Origin: Bolinopsis microptera
Lineage: Eukaryota; Ctenophora; Tentaculata; Lobata; Bolinopsidae
Direction: 5' to 3'
Assembly: GCF_026151205.1 (NCBI RefSeq)
Contig: NC_087079.1
Coordinates: forward strand, 10,530,635 to 10,594,634
DNA length: 64,000 bases
Both the position numbers and the translations under genes were made by a program. The first letter of the stretch is position 1; each line of letters begins with the position of its first letter. Shown here piece after piece: positions 44,580-58,022 of the stretch. The notes beneath the pieces are model-generated. The model worked only from the letters and a program-made list of their open reading frames with translations. It had not been told where the DNA came from and searched no databases.

Positions 44580-46380
44580 TCAGTTGGCTCACAATCCTGT
44601 GCAGTCCCCTGCACATTGGCAGTGGATTGTGTTCTTAACTCTAAGGTTAAGGGCATCCGCTTGAACAATAGCCATCTTTAACTCTCACCATAATATTTTG
44701 GGTATCTTGAGCATGTAATTGCACGAACATATGCTATACAAGACAAATGTGACACTTCCTTTTTCTACCCAACAGCATCAGTTGTAATCCTTACCCAATC
44801 GTCACCTGCTCCAGTGTGGGGCTCTCCGATTTTATCCCAAAGCATAAGGAGGTTAGAGTGAGAACAGAGCTACACTTTAGCGGGGACTAACCCTTCCCCT
44901 GACTACCTCGTTACCCGGTACCCCGGCATAGGGAGCCGTATCCTGACTACCAGAGTGTGTTCCAGTCTAGCTGGGTCATAGTAGACTAGGTTGAACAAGG
45001 TAACAGCCAACACCTCTTTAGCTACTGTGCAATCCACAGTAAAGATTTACGAGTCTCAAAGCCTCTTGTAGACCAAGAGTTAAGGAGTCAATAGATCAAA
45101 TTATTGAACTTCCAGGGCTCAATGTCACCCGTCGACCGTCCTGCCTTTAGCCTGGACCCCCTGTCCAGTATCCAGTCTTCACCACGCGGAGGTAGTGGCT
45201 TTCATCATGCTGTCCGATGAGTGTCTGGAAGAGGGCACCAGCAGGATACCCCTTTTCAAAGTTCGGGAGCCTCACATCAGACCAGGGCTTCCACCCAGCT
45301 TCTATCCAGCGGTGACGCCTTGGGCCACCTAAGCTTCACACAACCATTGAAAGACCACCTGCCTACGTCTGTAAAAATGTTGATGATGCGATTATTACAG
45401 TCGAGGGTCTGATGCTGTACATTCTCAGTGTAACAGCTGACAACAGTTATCAACACTTTATGCCCTGGCTGTTTACATCCGATGCCTGCGAGCAAACTTT
45501 ATGCTTTCCTGCGCATAGGCCTCTATGCAGGCATTAGAACTAATCTGTGTTCTAAGGATATGTTGGTTGGCATGGGCAAATCAAACCGTTCCCTCGAGCT
45601 TGATGCACTCGGCAAAAGTTTGATCCCTGTAACAGTTGCCCACTCTCGCAACAAGCTTGTTATACCGCATCCGAAAGCAGAGAAACTATTTTGAGGTAAA
45701 GATACTTCAATCCCAAGATTGTTCCAAGCTATGAAGAAGGGAGTCTCAAGGGGTAGAGAACTCATTCAAGAACACTGTAACTTTGAAGGAGAGGCTTTCT
45801 AACCATCTTCTGACGGAGCAGAGAGTGACGAAGCGGAACAGATGATGACGAAGAGGAAGTGGAGGATATTGACTCATCAGAGGAATGGGCGAAAATAGTA
45901 ACTGTGTATGGTGATGCTCTGCATCATGATACGGCTGTTGAGGTTTGCCTCAATGGAGGGCGAGATCGAATGCCATCCCAGTCAAGATTTTAGCGACTCC
46001 AGGGCCATAAACAAGCGAAGATATCACTTAATATCACATGTGATCATGCAGCTCATGGTTTCTCGTTAAGCGGATGATCAGGAAAACGGAAACAGAGATC
46101 GTGAAGGTGAGAAGAAAGGCTTTATTCCTCTCGTACCGGTTGCGGTCAGGGTTGGGGTCATCAGTGAGTTGCGTCTCTACTAACTCAATTTGCCATGGCC
46201 ATCGAAGTGAGCATTACATATGGCTGATATCATATCTGGATGGCCAACTTCTTCTGAGCACATCAGTGAATAAAATACTGCTTTTGGGTGATATTTAAGC
46301 GATTATATCTATTGTGATGTTGTAGTGATGAACCACAACAGTGATGTTGTACTGATAATTGTTTTGCTAGGTGCCTACAT
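44580..46380. other. interior of the TIR element, unrecognised
   Basis: 44580-45200 may be the 5' region of the decayed LINE. Short frames on both strands at 45221-45765 have protein-like composition, and the plus strand near 45810-45930 reads as an acidic stretch (DDDEEEVEDIDSSEEW), but stops break it and I cannot name a family. It could be a dead transposase. Confidence 0.3.
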
Positions 46381-46489
46381 GATTTTTTTTCCTTCAAATG
46401 AAAAATTTGTAAAAAACCCAAAAAAACCCAAAAAAACCCAACTCCTACCCTGAAAAAGGTAATACTGGGATTGGGTTTTTTTGGGTTAC

Positions 46490-46490
<1 letters not shown>

Positions 46491-46531
<41 letters not shown>
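46491..46531. repeat. poly(C) tract
   Basis: 41 consecutive C at the right end of the TIR element; its exact length is prone to sequencing error. Confidence 0.9.
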
Positions 46532-46532
<1 letters not shown>

Positions 46533-46651
46533 ATCCTACTCCAATCTACCTGACATTTGACAAACAAACTTTGTTTGAAACAAAGATTTTCATCAGTGAA
46601 CAAAGGTATTTTCTAATTGCGCAGCAGTACCACCCGAAACAATCACACATA

Positions 46652-46652
<1 letters not shown>

Positions 46653-46740
<88 letters not shown>
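46653..46740. repeat. CA microsatellite
   Basis: About 43 CA units. The cysteine/valine and threonine/histidine ORFs here are artefacts of the repeat. Confidence 0.95.
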
Positions 46741-46743
<3 letters not shown>

Positions 46744-46759
46744 CACGTACAGAGAAAGC

Positions 46760-49700
46760 TGACCCGTGCCAGCAATAGAACACATCGTATGTGATCTCAG
46801 GAATTGAGTGAGACAGAGAGATGCTTGCAAAGGCGGAGATAAAATAAAACTGGGGGTGTCCCTTTATTACCCAATACAGTCCTACTCATTTAAAATGTTG
46901 CAGCTTTTCCTCCAGATCTCTCTAGAATTTTCTGGATATCTTACTAGTGACTGGGTCTTTATAACAGGGAAATTAAGATGAGATATAGATGATTAAATTA
47001 ATTAAGGTGCAAGAAGTTTAAAGAAAGTTTTGATGATATTTTCTTATACTCTTGACCTTCTAATTTCTCGGTAAAAAGTTGTAAGTTCTCATCCTTTACT
47101 GCAAATGGACCTTAACCTTAGACTATCGCTATCGATTTTGTAATTTGGTACGGGCTCAAAAATGAAGGTTTATCTAAAAATCTAAAACATAATTCAACTT
47201 TCTTACCCAACAAAACATCAGAAATCAGTCTTATATATTATCAGTTATTACTTTCTTATCTTTACTGTCACAACATTTATTGGAGAAATCATGACAGCAT
47301 TTAATGATCTTATAACCTAAAATTTAAATTACAATCATTGAATTTACTGATAAGACACCCATCTAAACGTATAAAATACCAGGTAACGTTATATCACATT
47401 TAAAGTTAATCTACCAATAATAGCCTCAGCTCCAGACTCACTACACACCAATTACTACGTTACGTTAATTGCCACATTATGCCCACGTGGCTCTAACACA
47501 GCGCTTTGATTGGCTCCCTGAACCCGTGTGATGACAATGGAGCTCCCTGATTGGTCAGCCCGCTAAGGCTCCATAGTCCATATCCGGCCACATGACCAAT
47601 ACATGCACACAATATCGTTACAACGCTTACAGAGCAGAGCATTATTGCATATATTAACCAATCCCTACTCGGCTTACAGTGTCCTACTGGAGGTTCATAA
47701 CCTTTTATTCAGAAGAGTGAGGTTAATGTTCCACTATAACATAATGTTATGTCAGATCACGTGACTGATATAAGTGTCACGTGATATGAGGATATGCAGA
47801 TAACCAATACTGGAACATTGCATGAGGCACAGTGTAGATCTTATATCACGAGCCGTATATAATAATACAACTCTGCTAAATTATCATTTCATGTTACTAG
47901 ATTCTAGAAGAGTGTAGTTGTAGGAGTTGTATGCGGAACCAAATACCAACGCAAAACCATTGATAAAATAACAATAAACATCGTGTAACACCACCAATAG
48001 GTAGGTAGGTACCACCGTGTAATATACGATGGCTAGTGAGTGGAGTGTAATAGCTGTGATGAAATCTGTCAACTGTACATTAAAAGCAACGTTTATATCA
48101 ACATTTTAAAACGAGGTGTAGGAATTATAGAGATCATTAACAGGAATAGTACAATTTTGTGAGATTCTTTTTTAGACGTACAGTAAGGGGAAAGGGTCAT
48201 ATAACAGCACTCACCACTCCATATTTATTTGTTTTATCTGACGACTGACATTTTTAAAGCTGTGTCCTGATTATAAAACAGAAAACTTCCTACCAACTAT
48301 TTAAAACAAAAGATGTTTATATCGCAACATTTTATAAATATTGAACCGAGTGCAGAGTATAACAGTCTCTACGGAGCCTGGTAGGGTTAGTTCCTTGTTA
48401 AACTGCATGCTCTACAACACCAGCTGGCTCGACAACTAGCTTGCTCCTAATCTATTTATAGGTTTATACTATCCCGAATTGAAGGTATTCTCTATTTACA
48501 ACGGAAGGTGCTAGAATTCTAGGTCTAAAGTTTGCATTTCTAGGAATAAACTTCGTGTTTACTTCCATACACTTCGCTGAATCGTACAAGTGCTTTACAA
48601 GGCGACTGCCGACTGCACCCCAAACTTGTGTTATAAGTTAGCATATTAACTGTGAATGATCGCTGCTTTATTAGTGTAATGAGAGGACTAGAATCTCCCA
48701 ATATAACAAGGGCAGGTGTATGGGTTGAAACACTTTAATACTTCTCACTTTAACTAACCATATCACATGATGTGTCACGTGATGTGGATTTATACGCCCT
48801 TCTATCCCTGCTAATTTGATGAAACACTCACCCCGTACAACTATAAATCTCATAAACGGTTGACAGATATAATACGGTTGCAGATGTACACTAACCAATA
48901 GGATTGCTGCATCAGAATCATGGGTATTAACCAATCATAACTAAGTATAGTCGTCATGTGACAGAGATTAACCAATCTGATGACAGTATTTTCATCACGC
49001 AACGCAAATCAACCGATCTCAATCGTTGAATTTATCCTGGCCATTTTAGATATAGTTTTAGTCACTGAAACAAAAACCTTATCGGATCACTTATTTGTTT
49101 TTAAAACTCCCCTTCTGTAGTTATTAAACTATTCATTGAGGTTACAAAAACCTTTAGTATACGGATTATCCGTTTTTCCTGGCGTTAATTTGAATTTCTG
49201 GTGTATTTCTAAAAGATTTGCCCCTTCATAAATACAATCATCACCCTAGTAACCAGGTATTTAAAATACTAAAAATTACATTCTGATGAAATTTAGGGAA
49301 TTGAATTAACGAGGATAAAGTAAGGAGGAGAAGTTGGAGACAGGGCGATCAATAGAATGTAGATTAGGCGGAGTGTTGTAATTTGAGAAGGTCTGTATCA
49401 CTACTGCCCAGGACACGACAATACACACAGTGTTATTGCTAGTGATGTAATGTAGTGGTAGTTGCTACAATAATACAGAATGCTGTGAATAACCACCATC
49501 TTCCAGTGTGAGCTTGTTCTTTATCAGCACAACTTCCTGGATGACAGTCGTAACCTTGATTTTCCGGGTAAATAATACCCATTATCCCCCGCTCGGTAAA
49601 CCGGCGACAGATAAACCGGGCGTGACCGGTTATGTCACGTGACTGTGTATCAGTTTTTCGAGTAGCAGTTGACAGGTGGAAATTGAAAAGTTGGTAAAAA

Positions 49701-52700
49701 GCACGTCAGTTTGACGGCCTGACATTGAAACAAGTTAGGAAGCTGCCGCACCGTTTACTGGAGATGTTGATAAGTTGGCAATCTAGGGCTCTGAGTACCT
49801 GACAATTTGACACATTTGCTCTCCTTGTTCACCAATATACACCACGTGATCATAGGACTGGTTTACCACACACCACGTGATCATAGGACTGGATTTAAGG
49901 AGAAGGAACACAATCAGACTATCTGACAGCATGTTAACCACTAATCAAACTGTGGAGCAGTTTTAAATAGGAATGTAACTGTAAGATAAACGGTAGCAAA
50001 GTGGAATGCGGCTGTAAAACCAGAGTCTTTAGAATTGGAAGTCAACCATAAATCCAGGAGATTAGGAGACAATCATTAAAATACACGCCAAGCTGAAGCA
50101 ACTAAAACAATAGCAAGATCTAGCGAGCAGCTGACACTACACACTACCCCATAATTAACCAATCAGCAAGCAGAGTGTCAGTCACATGGCACAAAACAGC
50201 CAATCACAGCGAAGCTCACTGCCGAGCTACTGTTGTAATTAACCCTGGGAAATATGAACACGACCGTGGGAATTTTCTCAGGAGACGTCAAAACTGAGAC
50301 ATTACCGGCCAAATACAGACAGCTGATTGGATCTTCAATTATGCCGCGTGATGAATTTAATCCTGCATTCTATCTGGATAGAAGATAGACTGGTTAGAAT
50401 AATGGGAAACGAATGAGCACAGGAAATTTAAGAGGGAAAAATGGTAATTATAATGTATCATGTGGAAGGTAAAGTTATCAGCCGGAGACGTCTGAATTAT
50501 TTGCGAAGCCCTGCTTTTCTTTATCTCACAAAAATAATCCTTGATAGATGGCAGCGATTAGATGCTTTGAAATGCTATAAATTATATAGTCCATTTCTAA
50601 GCAGCTGCAACAGCAAACTCGAACTTTATACACCTACACAGATATATACACTCGAGAACTTTCAAAATGTTAGTGTCAAGTTTCATAATAATACGGCAGT
50701 GGCTTCAGCAACTAAGTTGTGGCTGTGCAAATTATTAAACATGAAAAGGGGAATATATAACCTTGATTATTCGAGAAGCCACGTGACAGCGATTAACCAA
50801 TCAGCTTCCAGAACCGACCAATCAAATCCAAGAACATAACCCCTGTCACGATGTATCAAGTCATCCTCCTCCCCCACTCAAGTCTATAAACGTTTATATT
50901 CACTATCGTCATATCCTTGCTGCTAGAATCTAGCAGCTAGATACCATCTTTCTACTTCTATCAACTACTAAACCTCGTCTCACAACTAAACTAGCAGTTT
51001 CTTCCAAGCGAAAGAAATCAGTAGTTGGTATACGCGATGTGGTTTAATATAACGAGGAAAACATAACCTAAGCTATATTCAATACTCTGGGAAAGAACCT
51101 GGTCGAATAGCAATATGAGAGACATTGACAAGGCAACTATCTCAACCGGCGTGGGAACATTATAGAGGCCATCAGAAAGTTGTCAACCAAGATTCACACG
51201 GGTCCGACTAATAGAAGTAGTTAAAGAGGTTGACTTTTGACCTTTCCATCAGGTCATGTGACTCATTAGCAATTTCAATATTTCAGCTAATGAGATGGTT
51301 ATATTTTGATCACGTGATTATTTAAATTACCCCATCACAAAGCAGAACTTAGAAATTCGGTCAAATTATCAGTTTAACTACATACACTAACAAGGTATTG
51401 TTACAATCCTGTGATAAGGTTAATCTTATAATGACATAATTTGATCAATAATGATTTCTATTTTGTTTTAAAGTTCAACACATTCCTCAGAATCAAAATA
51501 CTATTAATCATCGTTATTTTGCCCTGATTATAATATGTTCCGTGCATTATCTGTCAAGCCGAAATGAACTACTACCTGGAGACGTTAATCATGCCTCATT
51601 CGGTTTATTAGCAATCCACCGATCATCAAACTGATAGGTTTAGTAAACTGATCATATTTCAATCAATCAGCGTCCAGCAGCGACCAGTCAAATCATAGGA
51701 TCACAAGTCACAACAAATATAGATTACTTCCTCATATTTAAACGAGTCTCTTTAAATATGCTGCTCTTCAATTTTAGAATCAAGCCTTATAGCTTGCCAT
51801 CTAAATCTCGGAATGGTTTTGGGTCCGTGAACCAATAACAAAAATGGTTGCATTAGTAATCATGGTACCTAAAGTAATTATAAGGTAATTATAAGGTAAG
51901 CGATATGCTATGATGAGTGGAATATGAGTTAGGATCAGTTTGGTCCGTTTCATGGCAAAAACATTTATTGATTTTGTAATTATAAGGTAATTTGATCGTT
52001 TATAATACACCATCATGTCATGTCATGGAGATATGATGTCATTATATAAGTTCTAGATCTAATGTCTAGGATTTGTCATCTCAAATTATCTTATCATTGG
52101 ACACTGAAACACTCCCACATATTAAAGAACGCCCAATTCGACGGATAATTTTTACGTTGCATTTTTAACCTGACAACTCGGCATAACAACAGTAATTAGA
52201 GGGAGAGAATATATCAGAAACATCAACCAATTAAAAGGAATCACGCTCAGAGGTGACAACAAATTAAAAGAAATCACGCTCAGAGGTGACAACAAATTGA
52301 GCACACCTGATAAGACAATTCTAATGACAGATCAAAATATCGGGGCAACACGAATCCCTAAAGATACATTTTCTCCTGTGTAATGAGAGCAAAGATAAAA
52401 ATACTAGATAATAATGGATGTGTCAGGCCGATAAGGCAAGTTGAGACAAAGACAAGATACAAGCAGGACCCGCCCTCCTTTTCTCTCGCTCCAGTTTCTC
52501 ACAGAATCCGGGCCGGCCAACACAGTTGCATACAATGAACACAAATAACAATTACAGATTACATGTCACCTGCGCTGGAACTGATCGGCTCTGGGAGGCA
52601 GAGAGAAAGAGAGAGGTGAACATTTTAACAAGAGGACTAAATTTGCTTGTTAACATTACAAACTCCCGTATTGTTTTAGTGTAATGGAGATGGGAGGGGC

Positions 52701-53385
52701 GTGAACACGTGACCCTGTATCTGTGTGTCACGTGAGGATGTATCCGGTGCCTGATTGGGTGTTGTGATACGGCGTGCAGACAGGCATCTTCACTGGAGAG
52801 TGAGACGTGGTCAAATTCACAGTTTAAAGCCGTGCTCACGATAATTGGCGATATCAGTGCTTGACAGACAGTCTGGCCCGGGAGGCAGTTCTCTGACTGT
52901 TTCACACGGTAACACAATACACCGGGCATTGTATCGTGATAATAATTCAGTAACTTGTAACTTGTAACTTGTAACTTGCCAACATGGTGAGTCTAAAACG
53001 AGACTGGTGATCTGTGCTAAATTATTATACTCTCCATCTAAGCTTCTTAATCACAACACCTCCATTAAATCGGATTGGCTTTAAAGTTATCGCTCGGAAG
53101 GAAAACGACCTGAATATCCAGATTATAATTGATTAACAGACTTTTGACTAAATGTTCTATTAATAAAACTAAACACTGCCAGGTAATTTTTAGATAACGA
53201 CAAAAGTAAGATTAGAGGTCAGCCCAGTAGATAGACGTAGCGGGTGCCCCACAAACAAACAAACAAGACAAAAGTAACACTACATTAAGGACAATATTTT
53301 GAGCAAGGAAGCCTCGAACAATACGAATTACCCACCAACTATTTTTTAAACTTCTCAACATAATAATTTCCTACGATAAACTTAC
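46760..53385. other. long noncoding region
   Basis: No supported exon. Contains many CACGTG motifs near CCAAT boxes (47480-47790, 48775, 49636, 49841-49890, 50780, 51313, 52706-52735), a tandem copy of CACGTGATCATAGGACTGG at 49840-49895, a 34-bp tandem duplication at 52233-52300, and a repeat related to DNAJC5 intron 2 at 48345-48420. ORFs of 132 aa (50441-50839) and 125 aa (minus, 52929-52552) show no domain. Confidence 0.4.
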
Positions 53386-53481
53386 CTCTAGCATGTGAGA
53401 ATGCATGTTGAGGAGAGAAGAAGTATTTGGCTGCAGCAAATGATCCAACTTGAGCTTTTTCTCAGGGTTCACACTTTCCAT
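53386..53481 (-). CDS. candidate alternative first exon (possibly RBPJ)
   Basis: A 32-codon exon starting MESVNPEKKLKLDHLL, with an in-frame stop six codons upstream of the ATG and a GTAAGT-type donor after codon 32 (phase 0). No other minus-strand exon was found between it and RBPJ. RBPJ exon 2 begins in phase 0, so this exon could splice into it as an alternative N-terminus across a 15-kb intron. It could equally be the start of an unrecognised gene or a chance ORF. Confidence 0.4.
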
Positions 53482-55980
53482 AGCGCTGTCTTCAATTGTT
53501 CATTAAGGCTAAACAATTAAATATGTCATTAGGAATTATAACGAATTGTAAGGAATTGGAAAAATATGGGTAGCTACAATTAGGTTGCACATGTAAACAT
53601 CTACACATATCATACATAACATAGGTTGATTGTATTCTCGATTAAATCTTCTTGTTCTTTTAAGGGCAGCTCAGTGGCTACTCTTTCTCTCAATAAAGAG
53701 GTAGTTGATTAGACTCTCAGTACTACCCTCCATCTGTATGAGCGTTGTTGTCATTATACTCAGGCCAAACAGCCACAAAATGATTACAAACCCAGATCAG
53801 GCTTAAAAAGAGACGCTATTGCAGAGAAGCTTTTGCAGTAAAGCCTAGCAAGAGAAATTTGAAATATAATACAAAAGTATAGTTTCTAGTTTTGATCTTT
53901 GTTCAACTAGTCTAGCAACCAAATTTAGATTGAAATTGAAATTATAAATCTAGATACTATTTCACTTTTGTTTTTCCAATATCCATATTCCATATTCCAT
54001 ATGGTAACATTGTAACCACTAATTATAGTTAAGGGTACAAATACAATTAGGCCAGGGACAGTTATGAAAATGTATTCCACATCCAAGGATTTCATGCAAT
54101 GGGCTCATTAAACTCTCAATCATGGTTACCTGATGATTTGTTGGAGCCCATCAAGCAGAATCTATATTGCATTGTGTTATGTTGTGCATAGATCCAGTTA
54201 CAGATTTATTAGCTCACTCCTTAAACTAACTGACATAGGGATTAAAACCTTCTCATTTCTTCTTAGAGGCTAGAAGTGCCAACCATTCGGCCATTAAGTC
54301 AACAATTTACATATTATTATGACTCAATAATTCAATGAAGCATGAGCTGCACATTTTGGTTACAAATTAAACAACTAAGCTGTTGTTCACCTCATGTCAA
54401 TAAGATCTGAAATATGTCTAAATATAATACTGTAAAATGACTTATTGATAGTTAAAAATTGATCAGTGTAAATGATTATTGTTATAAACCAGCGTGTCAT
54501 ATAATTCTAGTAAACAAAGTTATAAAATTTCTCATATACAAATGAAATGGTACAGACATCCTTACCATAACAATAGTCTGGAATTTTTGAGATATATGGG
54601 CATGACAAAAATTTACCATTCTGGCAATCAATTAATGATAGAAATTGAGATCTAAATTAAGTGGCGAAACATGGAGCAAGTTTTCAAATGATAACCAGAT
54701 TGATTCAACCAGATCTAGGATGCTATCATTTACTGGATAAAATCATTGTCTTTTAGATTTTTAACAGATCTTCACAAGGTAGATCCATTATCTAAACTAG
54801 CAGGAACCCGTATAACCCTAAAATGGTGTCAAGACTCAAGAGACTAAAATAATTATTACCTATTTAATTCGCGTTTTTGACACCACTTGGGGGTCCAAAT
54901 TTTGGGTTCTAAAACTCCTATTCCTTGGCCAATTTTTTATTTTTTTATGCTGATTTGAAAAGCATAAAAGCATTTGACCCAGTCAAAAATGTTTCAGTTG
55001 TATATCTTTTACGGTTTTTGCGGAAAGTTGCGTTAAAGTTGATGCCGTGGTGTCAGTAAAATGGCACGGATCCATATATATATATCGTCTCGCTTCATAT
55101 ATAGTAAGATACATTAGGTCTAAAAATCATTTATGATTTGTGTTTTTTTATAGAACCCGTCCCCAATCTCGTATCGGCAAATGAATAAACTCAGGTCTGA
55201 GTGTGAATACGGGTGGTACTTGCAAGGTACCACCGTACCACCCGTATAAATTATGATTTGTAGACCTAATGTATTTAGATAATGGATTACTCCAAATTTA
55301 AACTGATATTAAGATTGATTGTGCAAGATGCAAATAGTGACAAGCCTTAACATCTTAACTGTGCATTATCTTGCTAGGTTGCTAGATTGAAAAGGGAGTG
55401 AACAGGGTCTTCGGTTATTGAAATAGAATCTGATATCAACTATTGTTTAAATAGAACTTCTAGGTTACAAAAATTGCAACAAACTGAGTAGGTAGTAGCC
55501 AGTAGGTACATAAAATTTTCAATCAACAATATACAAACGAAACAGTTTAACATTCAACATATTAATTGCTGGTTACCTAGGCAAATGAAGCATTAAATGC
55601 TGCATCAAAATGAAGAATTACCAGTAGGACGATTGAACAGCTCCCTTAACATTGGTCAGGACTAATAACTCGAATAGGATTCTTAAATTTATTCAGCGTA
55701 AGTGACGTTCTACTTTGGATCTTAATATAATCGATTGTGATAAATTTATTAATAACTACGGGCACATAGAAGCATTACCATTATAATGGCAATAAAATTT
55801 AAATTTTGTTTTACTAGCGATCGTGTCCTTTACCCCGGCCCCCTACAATTTGAAGATTTTCTTGGCTAATTCGTTGAACCACGTTAGATTTAATATGTAT
55901 TAAAGAATTCAGTAAGTTAGCTTTTAATGTACGCTTTAGTTGGTAGTTCGGAAATGTAAACTAAACTCTTTTCATCAGCT
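53482..55980. other. noncoding region with small inverted-repeat element
   Basis: Nothing coding recognised. A tRNA-like GGCAGCTCAGTGGC stretch occurs near 53665, but no B box was found. The inverted-repeat element at 55103-55280 is listed separately. Confidence 0.35.
55103..55280. repeat. MITE-like inverted repeat
   Basis: Ends TACATTAGGTCTAAAAATCAT and its near-complement (ATGATTTGTAGACCTAATGTA) face each other across about 130 bp, with a second hairpin inside (CGGGTGGTA ... TACCACCCG). Confidence 0.65.
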
Positions 55981-55989
55981 GCGCGCCGA

Positions 55990-57042
55990 ACCAGTTTTTC
56001 TAAGTATTGTGTCTACTTAGAAAAAATCACTCCACAGTCCACAAGCCATGCCCTCAACTCCTCAGTGAATTACATAGAATCCTGTCTTAGCAGAAAACTG
56101 CATGTACTTGGAATATTTATTGATCTATCTAAAGCGTTTGACACGATCTCACATGAAAAACTACTTAATAAACTAGACAACTATGGAATACGTGGAAACG
56201 CCAATAGACTCATCGCTAGTTATCTCTCTAACAGATATCAATATGTCTCTGCACTGGGCGAAGAGTCTGACAAGCTGCCTGTTCTCTTTGGAGTTCCCCA
56301 AGGCTCTTGTCTCGGACCCTTGCTATTTATAATATATGTTAACGACTTATTTAGAACAACTGATCTGGGCAAGTTCATACTATTTGCAGATGACACAAAC
56401 ATATTCGTAGTAGATGAATGTAGAAAAAAACTGTATGAAAGAGCAAACGAAATTCTTCGTTTGTTACACCAGTACATGAAATGCAACCTATTACATATAA
56501 ATATAAAGAAATGCTGCTACATTCACTTCAATCCGTCACGTACAGCTACTGATAATGAGGCAGATAACGAATCAGAATATATACTAACTCTGAATAATAC
56601 GGTAATAAAGCAAGTTAAAGAGACCAAGTTTTTAGGTGTTATTATTGACAAAAAGCTAAAATGGGATGTTCAAATAAGAGCCCTCAACTCGAAACGTAGG
56701 TGTGAGATCGGAAGACTCAGTAGAATACGACACGTTATCCCGAAAAAACACCATAAAGAATTGTACCACACGTTATTTGAGTCACACCTAAGATTTGGAA
56801 TATCGGTATGGGGTGGGTCGAGTAACAATATGCTTCAACCTATCTTCATCACTCAGAAAAAATGTATCAGAATACTATTTGGTGACCTTGAAGCATATCT
56901 AGATAAATTTAGAACATGTGCCAGAACACGTTGTATAGATGAACAAATCCTAGGAAGGGAATTCTTTGAAAAAGAGCATACAAAGCCGTTGTTTAACAAG
57001 AACGGCCTTCTTACCTGTTTAACGGCCAACTCACCTGTTTAA
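55990..57042 (+). pseudogene. 5'-truncated LINE, reverse transcriptase portion
   Basis: Open frame from about 55990 (no true ATG start) to 57042. RT motifs in order: GIFIDLSKAFDTISH (motif A), GVPQGSCLGPLLFIIYVNDL (B), LFADDTNIF (C, catalytic Asp pair), KTKFLGVIID-like region (ETKFLGVIIDKKLKW), and post-RT SHLRFGISVWGG. The endonuclease is absent. The family resembles CR1/L2/Jockey-type LINEs and is distinct from the other two LINEs here. After the stop, further C-terminal sequence is found in another frame. Confidence 0.85.
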
Positions 57043-57274
57043 GAAAAGTTATGGCTTGAGCGATTAATTGACAATATAACTTTATTTTATTTGCTTAAAC
57101 TGTTTAGGATGCAACCTAATGTCATGATCTTTTTGAACTTATTAGCATTTAGACTGTTAGCTCGCTTCATAAGCATGTCACCTTCGTTCCAAAACTGTTT
57201 ATGTCCTATGCATACACTCCTTGATAGTTATCTTGATCTAGTATCTTTGTTTCACACAATAGAGCATAAGTTTT

Positions 57275-57616
57275 GTGGTTTATCCACTGGGCTTAGAGTT
57301 TGTGTTTAAGCTACCAAATTTTATTATTATTATTATTACCTTCCACAATCTCTACAAATACACATGTCTATTAGAACTGTTCAAAATTGTCAGATTAGAA
57401 TCTCCAATCTCACTCCTATCTTTACTCCACAGATCACCATCACAAAGACGTTCAGACCAGTTCATCACCCCGAACCCATCCTCCTCTTTCATTTATCAAT
57501 CAACAAAAATGTGGAACGACTGTCGAAAAATTGACAGTTTGATAAGCTTTACTAAGTCAACGAACTTAGTTAAATCTTTTGTGTGCCAAGTCGATTTTAA
57601 TAACGATGAGCTATGA
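57275..57616 (+). pseudogene. LINE C-terminal fragment
   Basis: Reads CLLELFKIVRLESPISL, FITPNPSSSFIYQSTKMWN and ends soon after FVCQVDFNND, which is the usual tail of CR1-like LINE proteins. About 230 bp of unrelated or scrambled sequence separate it from the RT portion, so the element is broken. Confidence 0.6.
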
Positions 57617-57722
57617 TATACCGTTCATCTTAGATTATTGGATCAATCTTATTATATGATTAGATTTTATAAACGAACTTGGCACACAAAAGATTATAAT
57701 GCGGAGGTTGGCTGGCTCTTCT

Positions 57723-58022
57723 TGTTAGACTTAGCAGAATACTAATCATTATATATTCATAGCATGAGAACCGGTTGAAGTTTGTAGAAGGAAGATTTAT
57801 GTTATTGTAGAGTATCAACCGGTACGTATTCCTTTAAACTATATATTTACAATGATCTATATACTACTATATATTTACAATGGATAATTGGAACTTGATA
57901 TAACTATTTGAGTTTATATTATTGGTGTAATAAATCCTATTTATTACAGGTTCTGTTTCTATTTCAAACCCAGCGAGTTTCTCTTGTAAACAACTCAAGT
58001 CCTGTGAACACACATATTAACA
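57723..58022 (+). repeat. 5' LTR of copia-like element
   Basis: 300 bp, TGTTAG ... TTAACA, matching the 3' copy with no difference that I could see. Confidence 0.93.

Larger units (their letters stand above)
42957..46529. mobile_element. 3.57-kb TIR element with G/C-tract ends enclosing LINE debris
   Basis: The left end is G7 then TGTAACCCAAAAAAACCC; the right end is GGGTTTTTTTGGGTTACA followed by about 39 C. The ends are inverted copies, and the same 8 bases, CCGATCCT, lie outside both (42949-42956 and 46530-46537), which suggests a single insertion event with an 8-bp target duplication. Inside each end is a copy of a 60-bp motif (ACTCCTACCC ... GGTAATACTGGGATTGGG) in the same orientation. 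The interior holds LINE remnants and an unrecognised region 45100-46000. No transposase recognised. Confidence 0.65.

Noticed and set aside
46481-46830. Proline, threonine-histidine and cysteine-valine rich ORFs
   Set aside because: Direct translations of the poly(C) and CA microsatellite tracts.
50441-50839. 132-aa ORF on the plus strand
   Set aside because: No motif, no splice context; composition like surrounding AT-rich DNA.
52552-52929. 125-aa ORF on the minus strand
   Set aside because: No recognisable domain, and it covers an E-box-rich stretch; chance ORF is simpler.
52984-52992. ATG immediately followed by GTGAGT on the plus strand
   Set aside because: A one-codon first exon is possible, but no partner exon was seen.
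53660-53730. tRNA-like A-box sequence (GGCAGCTCAGTGGC)
   Set aside because: No B box and no cloverleaf could be folded by eye; at most a SINE remnant.
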